The notes under the pieces: model-generated
Told to the model about the DNA's origin: nothing
What the model saw: only the letters and a program-made list of their open reading frames with translations
The model's database searches: none
Position numbers and translations under genes: made by a program
DNA from: Candidatus Aciduliprofundum sp.
GTDB taxonomy: Archaea; Thermoplasmatota; Thermoplasmata; Thermoplasmatales; Aciduliprofundaceae
DNA: 9,911 bases
Direction of reading: 5' to 3'
Assembly: GCA_015523135.1 (NCBI GenBank)
Contig: WAKY01000079.1
Coordinates: forward strand, 1-9,911
Shown: positions 1-5,603 of the stretch, piece by piece
Layout of the letters: the number at the start of each line of letters is the position of its first letter
Position numbering within the stretch: position 1 is the stretch's first letter

Positions 1-198
1 GCAAAGGTTATAGAATGGCTTATGCATATGAGACAGGGAAATATAACCATTCCACCAGAATATATGCATCATGTGGAGGAAATTATTAGGGTTGCCCTTG
101 CAAACGCAATGCAATCAGCTATGATATTCTTGATGATATCTTTGGTAATTGGTGCAATACTTTCAATCTGGCTTCCAAAGAATCCTGGGAAGGCCTAG
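1..198 (+). CDS. C-terminal end of a probable MFS-type membrane transporter (partial)
   Basis: The frame is open from the first base of the window and ends at TAG 196-198, giving the last 65 residues of a protein whose start lies outside. The visible part begins with an amphipathic, His/Met-rich stretch (EWLMHMRQGN, then IPPEYMHH) and continues into one strongly hydrophobic helix, about residues 38-60 (AMQSAMIFLMISLVIGAILS), followed by a short polar tail LPKNPGKA. A long loop leading to a last transmembrane helix and a short cytoplasmic tail is how drug:H+ antiporters of the major facilitator superfamily (14-helix DHA2 type) commonly end, and the A-N-A-x-x-x-A pattern before the helix fits. 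The identification rests on the tail only; another polytopic membrane protein is possible. Its stop codon overlaps the stop codon of the convergent gene on the other strand. Confidence 0.6.
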   Translation, partial: AKVIEWLMHMRQGNITIPPEYMHHVEEIIRVALANAMQSAMIFLMISLVIGAILSIWLPKNPGKA

Positions 199-1283
199 TT
201 TTCCAAACTTTTTTCTTTCATATTCTCAAATAGCACCCCTATGAGAATTTCCGCCAGCTTTATTATTCGATAGGCATCTTTTTTGTACTTCCCGCCGGGC
301 TTGTTATGGGCATATCTTGAGCGGGTGTCTGCAATAACATCCACTATCCTATCCATTGTTTTCTTCATTCTTTCTACCTCATCTACTTCGGCATCCATGA
401 GAGATTTCCACTTCTTGCCTAGCTCAGAGTTTTTCTTGTAGAAGTTCCATAGTGCGTTGAGGGATGCAATGGTCTTCTCTCCTTTCCAAGAGTACATTTC
501 TCTCGCCTTAGCATCATTGCCAACTTTATTCTCTATCTTTTCGTTCCATTTCTCCCTATAATTCTCAATGGTTGGAATGAGGTGTACTTTTAGTGCTCGC
601 TCCAAGAGATTGTAAATTTCCAGTATTGTCTTCTCATAATTCCCTTCGCTGTATAGAAGATTTGCGCGTATGAGCATTAGGGATATATCCCACGGTACCA
701 AGGAGGCAAATGTGATTGGTGGAAGCTCCATGGCATCTAAGCCTTTGGATGTAATAATTATTTTCATACCCTTTCCTTCTGGAATTCGTAGGTATTCTAG
801 GAGAGAAAGTTTGGCAATACTTTCTATGCCTTCTTGAATATCAAAAGGAGAATCTATGATTTGCTGTCTAAGAATTGGCACATATCCTCCAGAATCCTTA
901 ACCATTTTTAGTATCTCTATATCTCTGCTATTTGGACCAAACTCTGAGGTACTATTGGATATGTTTTTCTTTATAATTCCTTCAGACATTTTCTTTTCGG
1001 CATTTCTAACTGCCCTGATAAATTCCCTCGTGCTCCTTTTCTCTGAGGTAAGTGAGAAATCTATGAACACGAAGGCTAGGAAAAGGAAAATAAGAGGGTA
1101 CATCCAACTTTGCCACTGATAAACCAAGGAGGGTTTGTATGCTATGAGTATTCCGTACAAAAATATACCTGCAGCACCAAGAAATAAGAAGCTGACCCCT
1201 ATTATACCGAGAGGAGAGAGAATTACAAGGCGAAGCATCTTAGCGTATGGATTTTCCATAATTTTGATAAGAAGCATAAGCAT
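195..1283 (-). CDS. Membrane-anchored winged-helix / HEPN-like protein
   Basis: A 362-residue protein I cannot assign to a named family. Residues 18-48 and 59-77 are hydrophobic and look like two transmembrane helices, so the rest is probably cytoplasmic. Residues 80-105 are charged and helical. Residues about 118-187 resemble a winged helix-turn-helix: helix DIEILKMVKDSGGY, a second and third helix, then a strand-turn-strand wing (LEYLRIPEGKGMKIIIT). Residues about 196-357 are all helical and resemble a HEPN domain: an opening helix with GNYEKTILEIYNLLERALK (214-232) and a late R321-S-R-Y-A-H326, matching the R-x4-6-H signature of HEPN ribonucleases, then a final Leu-rich helix. The start at 1283 sits about 24 bases from a TATA element, implying a leaderless message; M3 (1277) or M9 (1259) are alternatives. 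It is divergent from the potassium channel gene. RNase activity is inference only. Confidence 0.75.
   Translation of the reverse strand: MLMLLIKIMENPYAKMLRLVILSPLGIIGVSFLFLGAAGIFLYGILIAYKPSLVYQWQSWMYPLIFLFLAFVFIDFSLTSEKRSTREFIRAVRNAEKKMSEGIIKKNISNSTSEFGPNSRDIEILKMVKDSGGYVPILRQQIIDSPFDIQEGIESIAKLSLLEYLRIPEGKGMKIIITSKGLDAMELPPITFASLVPWDISLMLIRANLLYSEGNYEKTILEIYNLLERALKVHLIPTIENYREKWNEKIENKVGNDAKAREMYSWKGEKTIASLNALWNFYKKNSELGKKWKSLMDAEVDEVERMKKTMDRIVDVIADTRSRYAHNKPGGKYKKDAYRIIKLAEILIGVLFENMKEKSLEN
199..218 (+). terminator. Possible T-rich archaeal terminator after the transporter gene
   Basis: Immediately after TAG 196-198 the + strand has two T runs (199-202 and six T at 209-214, then more T). 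Archaeal RNA polymerase can stop at oligo-T stretches without a hairpin. The same bases encode the Lys/Glu-rich C-terminus of the opposing gene, so the T-richness could simply reflect lysine codons. Confidence 0.3.
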
Positions 1284-1301
1284 TTATAATTTCCGAGAAA
1301 G

Positions 1302-1311
1302 TTTTTAAATA
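1302..1311. promoter_or_regulatory. Shared bidirectional TATA element between the HEPN-like gene and the K+ channel
   Basis: The 52-base gap 1284-1335 contains one obvious TATA element. Read on + it is TTTAAATA (1304-1311) preceded by purine-rich GAGAAAG, like a TFB recognition element. Read on - it is TTTAAAAA (1309-1302) preceded by GAAGGGA. Its centre lies about 24 bases from the minus-strand ATG at 1283 and about 28 from the plus-strand GTG at 1336. Both genes could therefore use the same element and give nearly leaderless transcripts. Confidence 0.6.
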
Positions 1312-1335
1312 TCCCTTCATCATTTATTATTAGGA

Positions 1336-1710
1336 GTGGTGCATTTGCTTGACGATTTTGGCAAGAAAGAGGAATATCCATCAATAGGCTTTAAGGCCTT
1401 CTTTGGTATGTTTATGAGAGTCATATATGTAGTCAGAAAGATAGTAATTACATTGTTTGTATTCATAATCATCATGGGAATCTTACTTGCATTTTTGGAA
1501 GGTTTAGGAATTTGGGATGGTATATATTTTGCGTTTGTAACAGCACTAACTCTTGGTTATGGGGATATAGTTCCTCACACAGGATTAGGCAAGTTTATAT
1601 GTGCCATAGTGCTACCTCTTACAGGAATGCTCCTTACCGGTATAATGGTAGCTGCCGCAATTGCTGCCATAAATAGAGGATTAGAAAAAGAGATGAAAAA
1701 GAAGAAATAA
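1336..1710 (+). CDS. Two-transmembrane potassium channel (pore domain only)
   Basis: A 124-residue membrane protein with the minimal 2TM/P channel plan of the Ion_trans_2 family. A first helix spans about residues 35-55. The re-entrant pore helix follows (IWDGIYFAFVTA, 59-70), then the selectivity filter T72-L-G-Y-G-D77 (bases 1549-1566) and a second helix of about 84-113. The filter TLGYGD is nearly the canonical TVGYGD, so K+ selectivity is well supported. The N-terminus (about 30 residues) and the Lys-rich tail are short, and there is no RCK/TrkA domain in the gene or immediately downstream, so no cytoplasmic gating module is seen. It presumably works as a tetramer. The start is GTG 1336, fitting the TATA element at 1304-1311; GTG 1339 or TTG 1345, the latter preceded by AGGAGTGG, are possible. 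No ATG is suitably placed. Confidence 0.88.
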   Translation: MVHLLDDFGKKEEYPSIGFKAFFGMFMRVIYVVRKIVITLFVFIIIMGILLAFLEGLGIWDGIYFAFVTALTLGYGDIVPHTGLGKFICAIVLPLTGMLLTGIMVAAAIAAINRGLEKEMKKKK

Positions 1711-1718
1711 GAGCAAAA

Positions 1719-1734
1719 TTTATTAAATATAAAA
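1719..1734 (+). promoter_or_regulatory. TATA element for the glycosyltransferase pair
   Basis: The 38-base gap after the channel gene contains the A/T-only stretch TTTATTAAATATAAAA. Its first half is centred about 25 bases before the GTG start at 1749. This suggests the glycosyltransferase genes have their own, largely leaderless, transcript and need not be co-transcribed with the channel. Confidence 0.5.
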
Positions 1735-1748
1735 GGGGATTTGGGATA

Positions 1749-2531
1749 GTGTTCATAAGCATAGTAATAACAGTGAGAAACGAGGAAAAACATATAGCAA
1801 ATTTACTCGACTCTCTCGTAATACAAGAGCAACCCTTTGAAATAATTATTGTGGATGCCCACAGCCAGGATATGACAAGAGAGATTGTGAAAAAATATAT
1901 GGAAAATTATGATTTCATTCATCTATATAAGAAAGGGGGCTCAAGAGGAGTTGGGAGAAATTATGGTGTTGAAAAAGCATCTGGGAATTTTATAGCCTTC
2001 ACGGATGGAGATGATATAGCAAATCCATTCTGGCTATCTCAGATTCGGAAGAGCTTCAAAGAGGGCGCTGATGTTGTTGCAGGAAATACTATTTACATAG
2101 GTTATGGTCCATGGGAGAATCTTGAGAGGGTTGAGTTGTTTTACAAGGGATGGGATGTTACATACCCAAGCTGCAATCTCGCTTACAAAAAAGAATTATT
2201 TCAGCGTATCGGAGGTTTTGACCCATGGTTCGTAACTGCGGAAGATATTGACCTAAATATGCGAGCTGTAGATGCAGGTGCAAAATTTATCTACAATTCA
2301 AACGCAATAATATATCACAGAACCCGCGATTCTTTTTACTCATTTGCTAAGCAAGCATTTTGGAATGGATATGGGAGGAAGCAATTAACCTTAAAACATG
2401 GTAAGATGTGGAATAAATATAAACCGCAGAGAATGTTCAATCCATCTCAATTAAATTTTTATGGGATTTTAAGATTATCTTTTGCAATGATGGGCTATCT
2501 TGCCTGCAAGCTCTATGGTGAGAAGAGATGA
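1749..2531 (+). CDS. Family 2 glycosyltransferase
   Basis: A 260-residue GT-A-fold glycosyltransferase, probably transferring a sugar from a nucleotide donor to a lipid or glycan acceptor at the cytoplasmic membrane face. The N-terminus (SIVITVRNEEKHIANLLDSL) is the usual nucleotide-binding strand-loop-helix of GT2 enzymes. IIIVDAHSQDMT (33-44) carries the second conserved Asp. TDGDD (85-89) supplies the DxD metal site, and CNLAYKKELFQRIGGFD (142-158) with TAEDIDLNMRA (163-173) gives the acceptor loop and the likely catalytic Asp in the ED motif, E165-D166. H190 in YHRTRDSF follows the last strand. The C-terminal 25 residues form a hydrophobic stretch that may associate with the membrane. The start is GTG 1749; the translated N-terminus aligns with the family without extension. 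It overlaps the next gene by ATGA, so the two are translationally coupled. Substrate is unknown. Confidence 0.88.
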   Translation: MFISIVITVRNEEKHIANLLDSLVIQEQPFEIIIVDAHSQDMTREIVKKYMENYDFIHLYKKGGSRGVGRNYGVEKASGNFIAFTDGDDIANPFWLSQIRKSFKEGADVVAGNTIYIGYGPWENLERVELFYKGWDVTYPSCNLAYKKELFQRIGGFDPWFVTAEDIDLNMRAVDAGAKFIYNSNAIIYHRTRDSFYSFAKQAFWNGYGRKQLTLKHGKMWNKYKPQRMFNPSQLNFYGILRLSFAMMGYLACKLYGEKR

Positions 2532-3193
2532 AGGTTAGTGTAATTATTCCCACGCTCAACGAAGAAGAGAGCATAGGACATGTGTTGGATAAGATCCCAA
2601 AGGACCCAAAGTACGAGTGGGAGATAATAATAGTGGATGGAAACTCAAGGGACAGAACGAGAGAGATTGCAAAGGAGAAGGGAGCAAAGGTGATTGTGGA
2701 GAAGCGTAGGGGATATGGTAGGGCATACAAAACAGGATTTGCTGCAGCTACCGGGGATATAATTGTGACACTTGATGGAGATGATACATATCCTGCAGAG
2801 AAAATACCCGAGCTTGTAGATTATCTTATCAAGAATAATTTAGATTTCATATCTTGCGAGAGATTTTCAAAAATGCAAAAAGGGGCTATGAGTGCCACAC
2901 ATAAATTCGGAAATTGGGTACTTACCGTAACAACCCGCTTGCTCTTTGGAGTAAAGATAAAGGACTCTCAGAGTGGTATGTGGGTATTTCGCCGAGAGAT
3001 ATTGAAAGAGCTGAATTTAACATCTGATGGCATGCCATTTAGCGAGGAGATAAAAATAGAGGCATGGAAAAAATTTAAGTGTAAGGAAATTCCCATAGAG
3101 TATAGGGAGAGAAAAGGAGAAGTTAAGTTAAATACTTGGAAAGATGGGCTCAAAAATCTGAAATTTTTATTTAAAAAGAGATTTGGAAAATAA
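2528..3193 (+). CDS. Dolichol-phosphate mannosyltransferase-like family 2 glycosyltransferase
   Basis: A 221-residue soluble GT2 enzyme of the DPM/DPG synthase type, which loads a sugar from a nucleotide donor onto dolichyl phosphate for N-glycan or other surface glycan assembly. VSVIIPTLNEEESIGHVL (3-20) and EIIIVDGNSRDRT (32-44) form the nucleotide-binding part. TLDGDDTYP (81-89) has the metal-binding DxD. KDSQSGMWVFRREIL (145-159) and the E173-E174 region form the catalytic half. IEYRERKGEVKLNTWKDG (190-207) matches the conserved C-terminal basic segment of dolichyl-phosphate enzymes. No transmembrane helices follow, so this is the single-domain form. The ATG overlaps the preceding TGA in ATGA, with GGTGAG (2517-2522) as ribosome binding site. 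Mannose or glucose specificity cannot be told from sequence. The gene ends one base before the stop of the opposing pcn gene. Confidence 0.87.
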   Translation: MKVSVIIPTLNEEESIGHVLDKIPKDPKYEWEIIIVDGNSRDRTREIAKEKGAKVIVEKRRGYGRAYKTGFAAATGDIIVTLDGDDTYPAEKIPELVDYLIKNNLDFISCERFSKMQKGAMSATHKFGNWVLTVTTRLLFGVKIKDSQSGMWVFRREILKELNLTSDGMPFSEEIKIEAWKKFKCKEIPIEYRERKGEVKLNTWKDGLKNLKFLFKKRFGK

Positions 3194-3194
3194 A

Positions 3195-3923
3195 TTATTC
3201 TCCTTCAATTCTCGGAGCTAGAAGGTACTCTCCCTTGCCCCTTCCCCCAGTGATTTCAAATTCGAGCTTTATTGGATAATCTGTGCCCATGTATATTGTT
3301 ACAGAATCTGCAGAATCTATTGCCTTTACAAGTTTTACTAGATAATCTACAGGGTACATACTCTTAACAGGCTCTTCGCAAGATAACTCTTTTAGCATGT
3401 CTCTTGGTATATTCAAGCGTGCTTCATCTTCATCCCCTTGAGTGTACATTTCAAATTCTGTTGGTGTTATTCTAAGGGTGATGTTATCTGATATACTCTC
3501 TGCTGCCTTAATTCCATGCTCAAATTCTCTAAGAGGTATTACAACCTTTGCTGGAAGTACTAGGTTTGGCACTTTTGGTACACTAAGTGCGCTGGTATCT
3601 ATTAGGGGCATACTTCTAGTTAGATTTCCGATGAGGAAAGTTAGTTTGTTTCCATCTTTGGATATTTCTACTATATCTCCTGAGGAAGCCAACTTCAATA
3701 TATCTCTAACCTTGTCTAAATCCACACCGAGCTCTTCCTCCTCTGTGTCAAATTCAAGAAAAGCATCCTTACTAACATTTATGACTATCATAGCTACATG
3801 TGCGGGATCTACTGCCTTTACACTAAGTCCCTCGCCATTAACTTCAAATTTTGCTTCTGAAACCAAAGTAAGTAGAAGGTTCGTAATTTCCCTTAAATCC
3901 TTTATGTCCATCTTTAGTCGCAT
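3195..3923 (-). CDS. pcn: DNA polymerase sliding clamp (PCNA)
   Basis: A 242-residue protein of normal archaeal PCNA length. It forms the ring that tethers DNA polymerases, FEN1, ligase and other PIP-box proteins to DNA. Landmarks: MDIKDLREITNLLLTLVSEA (5-24); GLSVKAVDPAHVAMI (32-46), a hallmark of the family; the acidic EFDTEEEELGVDL; LIDTSALSVPKVPNL (107-121), the interdomain connecting loop that receives PIP boxes; YPVDYLVKLVKA (190-201); and the C-terminal LAPRIEGE (235-242). The start at M1 (3923) matches the usual four to five residues before the first conserved helix; M5 (3911) is less likely. It follows mrp by 68 bases and has its own TATA-like element, so it can be expressed independently. 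It is likely homotrimeric. Confidence 0.97.
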   Translation of the reverse strand: MRLKMDIKDLREITNLLLTLVSEAKFEVNGEGLSVKAVDPAHVAMIVINVSKDAFLEFDTEEEELGVDLDKVRDILKLASSGDIVEISKDGNKLTFLIGNLTRSMPLIDTSALSVPKVPNLVLPAKVVIPLREFEHGIKAAESISDNITLRITPTEFEMYTQGDEDEARLNIPRDMLKELSCEEPVKSMYPVDYLVKLVKAIDSADSVTIYMGTDYPIKLEFEITGGRGKGEYLLAPRIEGE

Positions 3924-3955
3924 ATTAATCCCTGGTTATTGGTATTGTTTTTCAC

Positions 3956-3963
3956 ATTATAAA
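3956..3963 (-). promoter_or_regulatory. TATA element for pcn
   Basis: On the minus strand the 68-base gap between mrp and pcn contains TTTATAAT, centred about 36 bases from the pcn ATG. This would give a short leader of roughly 10 bases containing GGGATT. A run of six T (minus strand, 3977-3982) just upstream could end the mrp transcript, which would separate the two units. Confidence 0.5.
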
Positions 3964-3976
3964 TTTTTGGCTCATC

Positions 3977-3982
3977 AAAAAA
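3977..3982 (-). terminator. Possible oligo-T terminator after mrp
   Basis: Ten bases beyond the mrp stop codon the minus strand reads CTCCTTTTTTGATG, a run of six T in non-coding DNA directly before the pcn TATA element. Archaeal termination at such runs is known, but the run is short and no hairpin is evident. Confidence 0.35.
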
Positions 3983-3991
3983 GGAGAGGAA

Positions 3992-4828
3992 TTATTTTTC
4001 CCCCACGACTTTTAAAAGGTTTTCCACAGAATTTTCAAATGCTTTAGCTGCCTCAGATTCTGGGTATTTCATAACAAAAGGCTCCCCGGCATCTCCGCAT
4101 TTTACTATATTTGCATCCATGGGTATGCTTCCTATGAAGGGTACATTGTACTTATCTGCAGCCTTTTTGCCACCGCCATGTCCAAATATTTCTCCTTCCA
4201 TGTTTTCAATTATGCCTATAATTTTCTTTTGAAGCTGCCTTGCGAAGTTAATTGCCTTTGTTGCATCTAGTAGAGCAACTTCTTGAGGAGTTACAACTAT
4301 GAGTACTCCATCCATATCTGGTATTAGTTGTGAAACGCTCAAAGCCTCATCACCAGTGCCCGGAGGCATATCAATTATTAGAAAATCAAGTTCTCCCCAA
4401 TCAACCTCATCTAAAAGTTGCTGTATTGCCTTGTGTTTAAGTGGACCGCGCCAAATGATGGGAGAGTCATCCTGTGGTAGAGCCATTTGTAGAGATATGG
4501 CTTTTAGGTTTGGGATGGGTTCAGCAGGAACAATTAAACCTTCGGGACTTACAGTGAGCTTAACATTTTGCACACCTAGCATTTTGGGCACATTAGGACC
4601 GTGTATATCTGCATCAAGAAGCCCTACTTTATAGCCCTTTAAAGCCAGCGTAACTGCAAGATTGACCGCTACAGTGGTCTTTCCCACACCCCCTTTACCA
4701 CTTAAAACCATAATCTTGTGCTTTATACTCTTCATCTTTTCTGCAATTCTCTTCTCTGTCTCTTTTGCTTCCATTATTCTCTTTCTAGTTTCTTCGCCCT
4801 TTTTCAAAGCCTCTTTATCAACTGTCAT
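3992..4828 (-). CDS. Mrp/ApbC/NBP35-type P-loop ATPase lacking the CxxC pair
   Basis: A 278-residue member of the Mrp (ApbC/NBP35) branch of the MinD/ParA ATPases, which normally carry and transfer [4Fe-4S] clusters as dimers. Residues 1-36 form a charged helix. The deviant Walker A G44-KGGVGKTT52 contains the signature lysine K45. DADIHGPNVPKML (72-84) is the family switch, and LIIDMPPGTGDE (150-161) the Walker B region. TPQEVALLDATKAINF (180-195) and IIGIIENM (203-210) are typical of Mrp. After ENM, where family members usually carry a segment with C-x-x-C, this protein goes directly to EGEIFGHGGG. The only cysteine is C244, so the usual bridging cluster cannot be bound. The ATG is preceded by GGTGAT, and the gene lies 43 bases after thyX. 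The ATPase fold is secure; an Fe-S carrier role is not. Confidence 0.93.
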   Translation of the reverse strand: MTVDKEALKKGEETRKRIMEAKETEKRIAEKMKSIKHKIMVLSGKGGVGKTTVAVNLAVTLALKGYKVGLLDADIHGPNVPKMLGVQNVKLTVSPEGLIVPAEPIPNLKAISLQMALPQDDSPIIWRGPLKHKAIQQLLDEVDWGELDFLIIDMPPGTGDEALSVSQLIPDMDGVLIVVTPQEVALLDATKAINFARQLQKKIIGIIENMEGEIFGHGGGKKAADKYNVPFIGSIPMDANIVKCGDAGEPFVMKYPESEAAKAFENSVENLLKVVGEK

Positions 4829-4832
4829 TTAA

Positions 4833-4838
4833 ATCACC
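4833..4838 (-). promoter_or_regulatory. Shine-Dalgarno site GGTGAT fixing the mrp start
   Basis: On the minus strand GGTGAT, complementary to the 3' end of archaeal 16S rRNA, lies four bases before the ATG at 4828. It supports this start and indicates a leadered or operonic message. Confidence 0.7.
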
Positions 4839-4861
4839 TTGCGGAAGCCATGAAATCTTCA

Positions 4862-4871
4862 TATTTTATAA
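4862..4871 (-). promoter_or_regulatory. Possible internal TATA element for mrp
   Basis: The minus strand reads TTATAAAATA here, just after the thyX stop codon. Transcription starting about 26 bases on would begin near 4840 and just include the GGTGAT site. So mrp may have its own promoter as well as read-through from thyX. Confidence 0.4.
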
Positions 4872-5525
4872 TTACTGGTCAGTTTTGTCCTCTATATACT
4901 CTTTGTATAAATCCTCAAATAAAATTGGAGCTTTCTCGTAAGCTAATTTGAGCATCTCTTTAGCCATCGCTCTGATCTCCCACTGAGCACTTGGGTCACA
5001 GCGGAGAGATATGAAATGTCTTAATTCTCTTGCATTCATTGTTATAATTAATTTTGTTTCAATTCCTTGGGGAAGAATGAAGCGAGCATCCTCCTTTCTT
5101 ATGCCCCCTTCAACCATTCTGCGATAAAGCTCTGCTGCCCTCTCCAAAATTTCCATGAATTCATCTTCAAATTCACTACCATAAATTGCATCAGGTACGA
5201 TGAATTTTGGCTCTTTTAAATTAACATACCTTTGGCTCTGCTGTGTATAGCTTGCCAATCTATGCCTAACAAGTTGGTGAGAGCATACGCGAGATATTCC
5301 TTCAACACGGAAAGTGAAACAGGCATGTTCAAAAACACTTTCATGTCCTAATTTTTTTAGGAGATTAACTAAGTGCTTAACCCTTTTCTCATTTAATTTT
5401 CTAAATTCTGGAGCGTGCGATATGGCAGCACTCTCAGCTATTAATTCATCCACTCCCCCTTCCCTTGGAACAGAGTAGGCAATAAGCTCAACATTGAGAC
5501 ATTGAGAACCCCTACAAGTTTTCAT
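4872..5525 (-). CDS. thyX: Flavin-dependent thymidylate synthase ThyX
   Basis: A 217-residue ThyX, making dTMP from dUMP using FAD, NAD(P)H and methylenetetrahydrofolate; it is the alternative to ThyA and acts as a homotetramer. The signature R87-H-R-L-A-S-Y-T-Q-Q-S-Q-R99 matches RHRxxSxxxxSxR, the FAD/dUMP-binding ThyX motif, and S92 is the signature serine. Also conserved are HESVFEHACFTFRVEGISR (61-79) and NARELRHFISLRCDPSAQWEIR (164-185), containing the arginine R175 of the dUMP site. The first 11 residues, with two cysteines (C4, C9), precede the usual beginning VELIAY and look like a short extension. No other in-frame ATG, GTG or TTG was found nearer the conserved core, and the TATA-like element at 5546-5553 fits the ATG at 5525 with almost no leader. 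It heads the thyX-mrp block. Confidence 0.95.
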   Translation of the reverse strand: MKTCRGSQCLNVELIAYSVPREGGVDELIAESAAISHAPEFRKLNEKRVKHLVNLLKKLGHESVFEHACFTFRVEGISRVCSHQLVRHRLASYTQQSQRYVNLKEPKFIVPDAIYGSEFEDEFMEILERAAELYRRMVEGGIRKEDARFILPQGIETKLIITMNARELRHFISLRCDPSAQWEIRAMAKEMLKLAYEKAPILFEDLYKEYIEDKTDQ

Positions 5526-5545
5526 GGCGAGTAATTGTATTTTGG

Positions 5546-5553
5546 ATTTAATT
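5546..5553 (-). promoter_or_regulatory. Candidate TATA element for thyX
   Basis: In the divergent gap 5526-5597 the minus strand has AATTAAAT, centred about 25 bases before the thyX ATG. The spacing is that of a leaderless archaeal promoter; the sequence match is moderate. Confidence 0.45.
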
Positions 5554-5574
5554 GTTTTTCCTAAGGAAGGAAAA

Positions 5575-5582
5575 TTTAAATA
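5575..5582 (+). promoter_or_regulatory. TATA element with BRE for the OB-fold/nuclease genes
   Basis: TTTAAATA is a good match to the archaeal TATA consensus and is preceded by purine-rich AAGGAAAA (BRE-like). Its centre is about 25 bases before GTG 5604 and about 20 before TTG 5598, which favours a leaderless start at the GTG. Confidence 0.6.
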
Positions 5583-5603
5583 ATAAAAATTGGATGATTG
5601 AAG

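Noticed and set aside
856..1119. An open frame of 87 codons on the + strand
   Set aside because: It lies entirely antisense inside the HEPN-like membrane gene, has no promoter or ribosome site, and its product has no recognisable domain; a frame shadow.
3181..3200. Possible intrinsic terminator between the glycosyltransferase and pcn genes
   Set aside because: Only one base separates the stops, and I could find no convincing hairpin or long T run outside the coding sequence.
3442..4047. A 201-codon open frame on the + strand
   Set aside because: Antisense to pcn and the end of mrp, both of which are unmistakable proteins. The product is Ser/Thr/Leu-rich, as is typical of antisense shadows.
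4169..4207. Idea that mrp is a pseudogene because the CxxC is missing
   Set aside because: The frame is intact, all ATPase motifs are present, and there is a good Shine-Dalgarno site; the change is a clean in-frame shortening, not decay.
4299..4634. A 111-codon open frame on the + strand with several Cys residues
   Set aside because: Antisense to the Walker B and switch regions of the Mrp ATPase; no promoter and no family resemblance.
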